DNA of 7,436 nt from CAIZGX01 sp039805165 (lineage in GTDB: Bacteria; Bacteroidota; Bacteroidia; Flavobacteriales_D; Sanyastnellaceae), in contig JBDLUS010000155.1 of NCBI GenBank assembly GCA_039805165.1, positions 1-7,436 of the forward strand, given 5' to 3'. The number at the start of each line of letters is the position of its first letter. Positions within the stretch are counted from its first letter, which is position 1. This document shows, piece after piece, positions 1 through 5,198 of this stretch. The notes below the pieces were generated by a model, which saw only the letters and a list, made by a program, of their open reading frames with translations, was not told where the DNA came from and ran no database searches. A program made the position numbers and the translations under genes.

Positions 1-1700
1 CGTTGTTGTTCAACAGCACCATCAACACAAACTACAAGCGTGCATTGCACTTGAGAAGAAGAACAGAGTGTAGTGCATTCAACAGTGTTTTTGCTGGATA
101 TCCAGTTGGACTTTTAATCGAGAGCGCTTCTACACAAGGAAATGCTACAGCAAACACTCTTCGTTTCAAGAACAACGTAATTGCTCAAATGAACGATTCA
201 TTGGCTACAGTGACTACTGCTAATCCAAACAACATCAATGCAGGTTTCAACATTACTAACTTCTTCAACGCGAATTCAAACGGTCTAGTTAACACAGGTG
301 CTGAGCTAGGTTGGAACAGCATTAACTTGAACAATCCAGATTTCTCTATCCAAGCAAATTCTCAATTAATTTCAGGAGCAGATTTCTCTGATTCATATTT
401 ACAAGACGCATTCTTCACTCCGGTATCTTTCCGCGGTGCAATTGGTTCAGAAGACTGGACTTCTTGTTGGGCTGAGTGGGATCCACAAAATGCTGACTAC
501 TCTTCAGCTATGAACAACGCAATTACAGCGAATGTATCTTCAACAGGTTCTACTTCAATCTGCGAAGGTTCTATGGTTACTTTAGTTGCAACTTCTTCAG
601 ATGGAACATCTGAATTCACATGGAGCAACAACGGTGCTGCTGGAACGACACAAGACGTTATGACTGCTGGAACATACAGCGTTACTGCTCGTAACAACAA
701 AGGTTGTACTGCAAACTCAAACCAATTAACTGTAATTGTAAACGAAAATCCAACAGTTTCAATCACTGCTAACGGAAGCACTTCTTTCTGCACAGGTGGC
801 AGCGTTGAAATCGCTTCTTCTCAAGTAGGTGGAAACGTTTGGAACACAACAGCTACTTCTGATGCTATCACTGTAACTGCAACTGGTGACTTCTCTTTGG
901 AGTACACAGATGCAAACGGATGTTCAGCTTCTTCAAACACCATTAGCGTAAACGTGAGTGATTCTCCAATCCCTACGATCTCTGCTAACGGAAGCACTTC
1001 AATTTGCGACGGTACTTCAGTTACTCTTTCAGCTTCAACAGCTGATTCATACGCTTGGACGTTCAACGGTGTTGGTCTTCCAAATACAACTCAAACGATT
1101 GACGTAACGCTTGAAGGTCTATATACAGTAAACGTAACAAACGCTGATGCTTGTAGCGGAGTAGGTGCTTCGACTCCGATCTTAATCAATGTAAATCCGA
1201 CTCCAACAGCTGACGCATCTTTCACTCAAACAAACGGAAGCTACACAGTACAGTTCTTGAACAACTCTACAAACGCAACTTCTTACACTTGGAACTTCGG
1301 TGACGGAAACACTTCAACATCTGCTAACCCTTCGCATACTTATGCTACAGGTGGCGACTTCACAGTTGTTCTTACAGCTACGAACGGAGATTGTTCAAAC
1401 ACGTTCACTATCAACTTGACTAGCGTTGCGGTTTCTGAAAACGTTGCTTTCGAAGACCTAATGGTTTTCCCTAATCCAACAGAAAACGAATTGAACATTC
1501 AATTCAGCGCATTCGATGCTGGTATCATGAACGCTACAATTTTCAATCTTGCTGGACAAGTAGTTTCTGCTGAAGCATTCGCAGTAAACGCTGGAAACAT
1601 GTTCCACACAATCGACACAAGCAACTTAGAAAGCGGAGTTTACTTCGTGAATCTTAACAACAACAATTCAAACATTACCATCCGCGTAATTAAGAAATAG
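1..1700 (+). CDS. T9SS-exported Ig-like/PKD repeat protein, 3' part (5' end outside window)
   Basis: The reading frame is open to the left edge, so the true start lies upstream. The first full codon is at 3 and TAG is at 1698-1700. About 565 residues are visible. Residues 1-170 are Asn/Ser/Thr-rich and may be the end of a beta-helix-like passenger (inference). Three Ig-like repeats follow at about 176-247, 251-318 and 324-398. Each opens with a GSTSxC segment and has a second Cys about 44-49 residues later (C187/C235, C263/C307, C335/C384), suggesting one disulphide each. A PKD domain spans about 402-474 (YTWNFGDGNTS, then PSHTY). The end (about 483-565) is a T9SS type A sorting tail with FPNPTENELNI, an NLAGQVV segment, SGVYFV and a basic end. 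The tail should direct export through the Por secretion system and cleavage or anchoring at the cell surface. Function of the passenger is unknown; adhesion or carbohydrate binding is possible. Confidence 0.88.
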   Translation, partial: LLFNSTINTNYKRALHLRRRTECSAFNSVFAGYPVGLLIESASTQGNATANTLRFKNNVIAQMNDSLATVTTANPNNINAGFNITNFFNANSNGLVNTGAELGWNSINLNNPDFSIQANSQLISGADFSDSYLQDAFFTPVSFRGAIGSEDWTSCWAEWDPQNADYSSAMNNAITANVSSTGSTSICEGSMVTLVATSSDGTSEFTWSNNGAAGTTQDVMTAGTYSVTARNNKGCTANSNQLTVIVNENPTVSITANGSTSFCTGGSVEIASSQVGGNVWNTTATSDAITVTATGDFSLEYTDANGCSASSNTISVNVSDSPIPTISANGSTSICDGTSVTLSASTADSYAWTFNGVGLPNTTQTIDVTLEGLYTVNVTNADACSGVGASTPILINVNPTPTADASFTQTNGSYTVQFLNNSTNATSYTWNFGDGNTSTSANPSHTYATGGDFTVVLTATNGDCSNTFTINLTSVAVSENVAFEDLMVFPNPTENELNIQFSAFDAGIMNATIFNLAGQVVSAEAFAVNAGNMFHTIDTSNLESGVYFVNLNNNNSNITIRVIKK

Positions 1701-1723
1701 TCGTTTAAGTTTAAGTTAGAATT

Positions 1724-1759
1724 AAGGAGCGAACTTCGGTTTGCTCCTTTTTTGTTTTT
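1724..1759 (+). terminator. Rho-independent terminator with UUCG tetraloop
   Basis: An 11-bp stem (AAGGAGCGAAC, 1724-1734, with GTTTGCTCCTT, 1739-1749, one G-U pair) closes on a TTCG loop in the very stable C(UUCG)G context. A T-rich run follows (1748-1753 and 1755-1759, broken by one G). It lies 23 bp after the stop of the secreted-protein gene and should end its transcript. The run is on the plus-strand side only, so it is not a good terminator for the convergent hydrolase gene. Confidence 0.9.
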
Positions 1760-1845
1760 AAAGGTAAGAGAAGGGAAGAGAGGGGAAGAGAGGGGAAGAG
1801 AAGGGAAGAGAAGAGAAGGTAAGAGATGGGAAGAAAAGGGAAGAT
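1760..1845. repeat. Purine-only decamer tandem repeat (AAGGGAAGAG-like)
   Basis: Starting right after the terminator, about eight imperfect 10-bp units follow (AAGGTAAGAG, AAGGGAAGAG, AGGGGAAGAG twice, AAGGGAAGAG, then drifted copies). Nearly every base on the plus strand is A or G. The first 18 bases (1760-1777) occur as an exact inverted copy at 3262-3279, in front of the tpiA promoter. Function unknown; a polypurine tract of this kind could adopt a non-B structure, and slippage is the likely way it grew. Confidence 0.8.
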
Positions 1846-1863
1846 GTTCAACTAGTTATAATA

Positions 1864-1996
1864 GTCGAAGACCCTCGTTGCTTGCAACCCTCGTCCGAAG
1901 GACCCTCGCGAAGCATTTGCCCTCGCAACTCATGTTGCCCTCGTGAAGCATTCGCCCTCGCAACTCATGTTGCCCTCGCGAAGCAATCAGCTTCGC
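1864..1996. repeat. Hairpin array A: eight small palindromes joined by CCTC
   Basis: Eight consecutive stem-loops are separated each time by exactly CCTC. They are GTC(GAA)GAC 1864-1872, GTTGC(TT)GCAAC 1877-1888, GTCC(GAA)GGAC 1893-1903, GCGAA(GCA)TTTGC 1908-1920, GCAAC(TCAT)GTTGC 1925-1938, GTGAA(GCA)TTCGC 1943-1955, GCAAC(TCAT)GTTGC 1960-1973 and GCGAAGC(AATCA)GCTTCGC 1978-1996. All stems begin with G and end with C. The two imperfect stems use only G-T wobbles. The array lies between convergent genes, and its last and longest hairpin ends one base from the stop codon of the hydrolase gene. On the minus strand the joint reads GAGG. I do not recognise the family. Confidence 0.85.
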
Positions 1997-1997
1997 A

Positions 1998-3032
1998 TTA
2001 CAGCACAATATTCTTCCTCTGAAACAACGCATTCGGAATCTTCGGGTCATCAATCTCTTGATAAAACACTTGCGTAATTTCTTGAATGGTTTTGGTTAAA
2101 TCTTGAATATTCTTTCCGCTTGTCATGACCGTTAAGATGTATGCCTCGCCGTCTAAATAAATAATACCCGACTCGTGAATTTCATGCTGCACGCCACCGT
2201 CGCCCCATTCGCCGAATTTGTGCGCAACCGGAGTTCCAGCAGGAAGGCCTTTTAAAAATCCCTCTTTGAAATCACATTCCGTTAAAAGTTTAATGGCATA
2301 TTCAGAGCTGGCAATTGATAAATATCCCGCATTGAACAAGACTTTCAGGAAGACCGAAAAGTCTTCAGCCGAGAGGCTGTAATTCACATCCATAATATTC
2401 GGCACTGGAAGACCAACATTGTCGTATGTCTTTTTGAATTGCCCGACATCTAAGTTTTTCTTCAACAAGAAAGTCGCATTGTTGTCAGAGTATTTGATCA
2501 TGTATTCCAACAACTCATTGATTGAATAAGTCTTTCCAACTTCAATTTGTTTTGAATTATACGACTGCGAAGGAATGTATTGTCCCGCTTCGAAGGTTAC
2601 AGGTGCGTTCAAAATTCCAGGTCTATGTTCTTCAAACTTCAAATAAGAAATGAGAATGGGGACTTTAATCAATGAGCCTGGATGAAAAGGAACTTTTCCT
2701 TGAAAGCTCATCCAGTTTCCTTTCTTGAAATCACGCAAATAAACCGAAGCGTTGGTGAGCGTTCCGTTTTTCTGTTTGTCAGCAACAAGCGTTTCAATCT
2801 TCGTTTTCAAAGACCCGTACAATGCCGACTCGTTCTCGGGCTCTGCATATTCCAACGGCTTAATGTATTCGTAGCCCAATAACCGTTTTATGTTGTAAGA
2901 ACATTCTCCGCTTGCAGCATTGGAAACAGCTTCAGCCGGCGAGCTTTTTTTTCTCACAATAAGAAAAGTAGCAGCGCTGCATAGCACAGAAGTTACGAGC
3001 ACTGCGGTGAGCGCTTTCTTTTTAGAAACCAT
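1998..3032 (-). CDS. Membrane-anchored serine hydrolase, class A beta-lactamase-like fold
   Basis: This is a 344-residue protein of the beta-lactamase/transpeptidase-like superfamily. An N-terminal KKK followed by a hydrophobic segment (about 7-26) and RKK suggests a signal anchor or uncleaved signal peptide, with the enzyme domain in the periplasm. The three superfamily motifs are present in order: SxxK (S120, K123 in HPGSLIKVP), SDN (182-184) and KxG as KFG (272-274). The omega loop of true class A beta-lactamases, with the deacylating Glu and ExxLN, is not visible: SDN is followed by one helix and then a SAED segment at 221-224. Family knowledge would allow acylation of penicillin-like or peptide substrates. 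I infer a penicillin-binding or peptidase-like role rather than efficient beta-lactam hydrolysis. It starts at ATG 3032 after an A/T-rich stretch. It is divergent from tpiA and convergent with the gene at 1-1700. No promoter was identified. Confidence 0.85.
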   Translation of the reverse strand: MVSKKKALTAVLVTSVLCSAATFLIVRKKSSPAEAVSNAASGECSYNIKRLLGYEYIKPLEYAEPENESALYGSLKTKIETLVADKQKNGTLTNASVYLRDFKKGNWMSFQGKVPFHPGSLIKVPILISYLKFEEHRPGILNAPVTFEAGQYIPSQSYNSKQIEVGKTYSINELLEYMIKYSDNNATFLLKKNLDVGQFKKTYDNVGLPVPNIMDVNYSLSAEDFSVFLKVLFNAGYLSIASSEYAIKLLTECDFKEGFLKGLPAGTPVAHKFGEWGDGGVQHEIHESGIIYLDGEAYILTVMTSGKNIQDLTKTIQEITQVFYQEIDDPKIPNALFQRKNIVL

Positions 3033-3155
3033 ATTTTAATACGTGTTGGTTTGTCCCTTGCAAAAGACCGCGTGAAGATATACCCATCAATTAAACTTTG
3101 AGTTTGAAGTTGCCTTCTGTTTTCCTTAACTCTTGGATTTCAATCCGCAACTAAC
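3033..3155. other. Divergent intergenic stretch without a recognised gene
   Basis: This is the upstream side of the hydrolase gene. I see no ORF and no exact TAnnTTTG element on the minus strand; the nearest is TATCTTCA, read on the minus strand from the TGAAGATA at 3072-3079. The only structure noted is a small isolated hairpin, GGATT(TC)AATCC, at 3135-3146 just before array B. The hydrolase promoter presumably lies in this stretch. Confidence 0.4.
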
Positions 3156-3258
3156 GTCGAAGACATTCGCCTCCGGCATTCGTGCTTTGCACATTCGTAA
3201 CTCCGTTACATTCGTTGCTCTGCAACATTCGTCCTCCGGACATTCGTTGCTTTGCCAC
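3156..3258. repeat. Hairpin array B: seven small palindromes joined by ATTC
   Basis: Seven stem-loops are separated each time by exactly ATTC. They are GTC(GAA)GAC 3156-3164, GCC(TCC)GGC 3169-3177, GTGC(TTT)GCAC 3182-3192, GTAAC(TCC)GTTAC 3197-3209, GTTGC(TCT)GCAAC 3214-3226, GTCC(TCC)GGAC 3231-3241 and GTTGC(TTT)GCCAC 3246-3258 (one mismatch). Every loop is three bases, all pyrimidine except the first. Stem sequence differs between units while pairing is kept. The array has the same architecture and some of the same stems as arrays A and C but a different joint. It sits about 35 bp upstream of the tpiA -7 element, between divergent genes. Confidence 0.87.
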
Positions 3259-3261
3259 ATT

Positions 3262-3292
3262 TTCCCTTCTCTTACCTTTTCTTAACTTCTCT
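3262..3292. repeat. Pyrimidine-rich decamer tract, inverted counterpart of 1760-1777
   Basis: The stretch is almost all C and T. Bases 3262-3279 are the exact reverse complement of 1760-1777 (18 bp). It continues as CTTA-containing decamers (CTTACCTTTT, CTTAACTTCT, CTTATCTTTG), and the last of these contains the tpiA -7 element. The hydrolase gene and hairpin arrays A and B therefore lie between inverted copies of the same decamer family. Confidence 0.65.
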
Positions 3293-3300
3293 TATCTTTG
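3293..3300 (+). promoter_or_regulatory. Bacteroidota-type -7 promoter element (TAnnTTTG) for tpiA-prmA
   Basis: TATCTTTG matches the known Bacteroidota -7 consensus TAnnTTTG exactly. It ends only nine A residues before the ATG at 3310. Transcription normally begins a few bases after this element, so the mRNA would have a leader of about 0-5 nt. No TTG -33 element is present at the usual 19-21 bp spacing; that region is the pyrimidine tract. The run of A before the ATG may help initiation in place of a Shine-Dalgarno site. Confidence 0.6.
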
Positions 3301-3309
3301 AAAAAAAAA

Positions 3310-4044
3310 ATGCGCTCAAAACTTATCGCCGGAAACTGGAAAATGAATACGAATTGGGAAGAGGCGAAAGCCTTGTTCCAAGCGGTGAACGAATTTCCTT
3401 CCAACAACAAATCAATGGCCGTGTGTGTGCCAGCTTGTTATCTAGCCGGACTATGTCCAACACATCCGAATCTTTCTGTGTTCGCGCAAGATTGCAGCGC
3501 ACATGATAAAGGAGCTTTCACTGGAGAAATTTCTGCTACTATGTTGGCTTCTCTCGGAGTGAAAGGAAGTTTGGTTGGACACAGCGAGCGCAGACAATAC
3601 CACAACGAAACTTCAGAATTGTTGAAGCGAAAAGTAGATCAGTTGTTGGCCAACAATCTAACTGCTATTTATTGCATTGGCGAAACACTTGAAGAACGCA
3701 ACAACGAGTTGCACTTCGCTACAGTGACGAAACAAATTGAAGAAGTAATCGGACACCTTTCTGCCGATCAAATGAAGAACATTGTCATTGCATACGAACC
3801 TGTTTGGGCAATAGGCACAGGCGTTACAGCAAGCAACGAACAAGCGCAAGAAATGCACGCACACATTCGTTCGTTCTTGAACACCATGTTCGGAGAAGTA
3901 TCAAACGACATTCAGATTTTATACGGAGGAAGCATGAACGCAGCGAATGCACAAGCGCTTTTGGCTTGCGAAGATGTTGACGGCGGATTAATTGGTGGCG
4001 CCTCATTGAAGGTTGCCGATTTCGAATTTATTTACAACGCCTAA
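3310..4044 (+). CDS. tpiA: Triosephosphate isomerase
   Basis: The enzyme interconverts dihydroxyacetone phosphate and glyceraldehyde 3-phosphate in glycolysis and gluconeogenesis; it is a cytoplasmic TIM barrel, normally a dimer. From ATG 3310 it has 244 residues, close to the usual ~250. All active-site blocks are visible: AGNWKMN with N9 and K11, the GHSERR segment with catalytic H91, AYEPVWAIGTG with catalytic E163 and flexible loop 6, and the phosphate-binding YGGS (205-208) and GLIGGASL (225-232). A TTG at 3298 in the same frame would add MKKK, but it lies inside the -7 element and the family normally starts close to the AGNWKMN block, so ATG 3310 is chosen. The stop overlaps the prmA start by one base. 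Confidence 0.97.
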   Translation: MRSKLIAGNWKMNTNWEEAKALFQAVNEFPSNNKSMAVCVPACYLAGLCPTHPNLSVFAQDCSAHDKGAFTGEISATMLASLGVKGSLVGHSERRQYHNETSELLKRKVDQLLANNLTAIYCIGETLEERNNELHFATVTKQIEEVIGHLSADQMKNIVIAYEPVWAIGTGVTASNEQAQEMHAHIRSFLNTMFGEVSNDIQILYGGSMNAANAQALLACEDVDGGLIGGASLKVADFEFIYNA

Positions 4045-4868
4045 TGCAATACACGGTTTACACCTTTGAAGTTTTTCCGTTAATTCCGGGAAACGATTTA
4101 GTTATTGCTTCGTTGAGCGAATTGGCATTTGATAGTTTTCAAGAAACGGAAGAAGGGGTAGAGGCGTATGTTCCTTCGCACCTCGACAATGAAGAACTGC
4201 AAAACGCATTGTTGGAATTAATCCTTGAAGATGTGACCATTCACTTTTCAAAAAAGGAAATGGAAGACATCAACTGGAACGCCGAATGGGAATCTCAATT
4301 CGATCCGATCGATGTCGACAATCTTTGTCGTGTTAGAGCTCCCTTTCATGAAGCGAAAGCAGGCGTTCTTGATTTAATCATTGAACCGAAGATGAGCTTC
4401 GGAACGGGTCATCATGCCACCACGTATTTGGTGTTACAGAAAATGTTTGAGCTCGACTTTAAAGACAAGGAAGTAATTGATATGGGTAGCGGCACGGCAG
4501 TTCTTGCCATTGCCGCAGAGAAACTCGGCGCGAGGAAAGTATGGGCCATAGACATTGATGAATGGGCGTATGAAAACGCCATTGAAAATTTAGACCGTAA
4601 CAACTGTTCAAAGATTGAAGCACTTTTAGGAGTGGAAGATTTGTTGGATGGAAAAAACGCAGACATCTTCATTGCGAACATCAATCGCAACATTCTTTTG
4701 GCCCAAGCGAAACACTACGAGAATAGCACTAAATCAGGAGCTCCATTGTTGCTAAGCGGATTCTACGAGAACGATGTTCCTGCATTGTTGGAAGCATTTT
4801 CAGCATTTGAATGGAAAGAGACTCGTGTTCGTGATGAGTGGACGATGTTGTTTCTTGTCAGAAAATAG
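4044..4868 (+). CDS. prmA: Ribosomal protein L11 methyltransferase
   Basis: PrmA uses S-adenosylmethionine to methylate ribosomal protein L11 in the cytoplasm. The 274-residue product has an N-terminal substrate-recognition part (about 1-100, ending near NWNAEWESQFDPI at 78-90). The Rossmann-type methyltransferase domain follows, with FGTGHHATT (119-127), SAM-binding motif I DMGSGTAVLAIAA (146-158), the acidic AIDIDEWA end of strand 2 (about 168-175) and IANINRNILL (210-219) in the catalytic-loop position. It is somewhat shorter than the ~293-residue E. coli protein. Start ATG 4044-4046 overlaps the tpiA stop (TAATG), so translation is probably coupled and the two genes form one operon. tpiA-prmA adjacency is familiar in Bacteroidota; the clpS gene that I recall often following is absent here. 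Confidence 0.95.
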   Translation: MQYTVYTFEVFPLIPGNDLVIASLSELAFDSFQETEEGVEAYVPSHLDNEELQNALLELILEDVTIHFSKKEMEDINWNAEWESQFDPIDVDNLCRVRAPFHEAKAGVLDLIIEPKMSFGTGHHATTYLVLQKMFELDFKDKEVIDMGSGTAVLAIAAEKLGARKVWAIDIDEWAYENAIENLDRNNCSKIEALLGVEDLLDGKNADIFIANINRNILLAQAKHYENSTKSGAPLLLSGFYENDVPALLEAFSAFEWKETRVRDEWTMLFLVRK

Positions 4869-4884
4869 GGAACTACTTAATTGG

Positions 4885-4899
4885 AAAACCGAAGGTTTT
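4885..4899 (+). terminator. Small hairpin after prmA, possible weak terminator
   Basis: AAAACC(GAA)GGTTTT forms a 6-bp stem with a GAA loop 16 bp after the prmA stop. It is followed by ATTCC rather than a T run, so termination activity is doubtful. The GAA triloop resembles units of the hairpin arrays. Confidence 0.3.
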
Positions 4900-4916
4900 A
4901 TTCCTACTGCGTAATT

Positions 4917-5097
4917 GGAACTACGTTGCCTGGAGCTCGCTCTGCGAGCGGCATGGGTAATGCCCCCACTGATAGGTGGGGGATAGAAATTTAAGATAGT
5001 ACTCCAGTCTTAAGTAATTGTATTATTCTAATCATTCTCCCCCAGCTGCACTGGGGGCATTACTCATATCGCCCTATGGGGCTCAGGAACTACGTTG
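4917..5097. repeat. REPIN-like inverted REP pair (4929-5085) between 12-bp direct repeats
   Basis: GGAACTACGTTG occurs at 4917-4928 and 5086-5097, enclosing 157 bp. The enclosed part is two REP-like modules facing each other. The left reads CCTGGAGC, hairpin GCTCGC(TCT)GCGAGC (4935-4949), ATGGGTAATG, then hairpin CCCCCAC/GTGGGGG (4963-4982). The right, read on the minus strand, has CCTGAGC, a GCCC/GGGC hairpin (5071-5082), ATGAGTAATG, then hairpin CCCCCAG/CTGGGGG (5039-5057). GTAATGCCCCCA at 4957-4968 is the exact inverse of 5052-5063, and the match extends to 16 bp with one mismatch. REPINs are mobilised in trans by RAYT transposases; none is encoded in the window. The AT-rich centre (4983-5038) shows no gene. 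Confidence 0.75.
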
Positions 5098-5198
5098 TTA
5101 AACCCTCGTCCAAAGGACCCTCGCAACGGATGTTGCCTTCGCAAAGCCATTTGCCCTCGCAACGCTAGTTGCCCTCTTGAGAAAGTCGCTTTCGCGAC
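5094..5198. repeat. Hairpin array C: six small palindromes, mostly CCTC-joined
   Basis: Units are GTT(GTTA)AAC 5094-5103 (weak, 3 bp), GTCC(AAA)GGAC 5108-5118, GCAAC(GGAT)GTTGC 5123-5136, GCAAA(GCCA)TTTGC 5141-5154, GCAAC(GCTA)GTTGC 5159-5172 and, after a longer gap, GTCGC(TTTC)GCGAC 5185-5198. The joints are CCTC, except CTTC at 5137-5140 and a 12-nt gap before the last unit. The last hairpin could also fold as GAAAG(TCG)CTTTC (5181-5193). Same architecture as array A. Its right end touches the stop codon of the HepT gene, and its left end overlaps the right direct repeat of the REPIN-like element. Confidence 0.8.

Noticed and set aside
1752..1946. Plus-strand ORF (KRGEERGREGKR-type product)
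   Set aside because: It is a translation of the purine decamer tract; the low-complexity charged peptide is an artefact of the repeat.
1873..1977. GAGG joints on the minus strand as ribosome binding sites
   Set aside because: No start codon and ORF follow at suitable spacing, and the joints lie between hairpins after a stop codon.
1864..1996. CRISPR-like array
   Set aside because: Units are short palindromes of 9-19 bp with 4-nt joints. There are no identical repeats of about 30 bp, no unique spacers and no cas genes.
1856..2053. Small minus-strand ORF across array A and the hydrolase 3' end
   Set aside because: It is an out-of-frame reading of the hairpin array and overlaps the well-supported hydrolase gene; its Arg/Cys-rich product resembles no family.
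3298..3309. TTG start giving tpiA an extra MKKK
   Set aside because: The TTG is part of the -7 element TATCTTTG, so it would lie upstream of the expected transcript start; ATG 3310 fits the family N-terminus.
4929..5085. Complete insertion sequence
   Set aside because: Only 157 bp with no coding capacity for a transposase; the structure fits a REP pair better.
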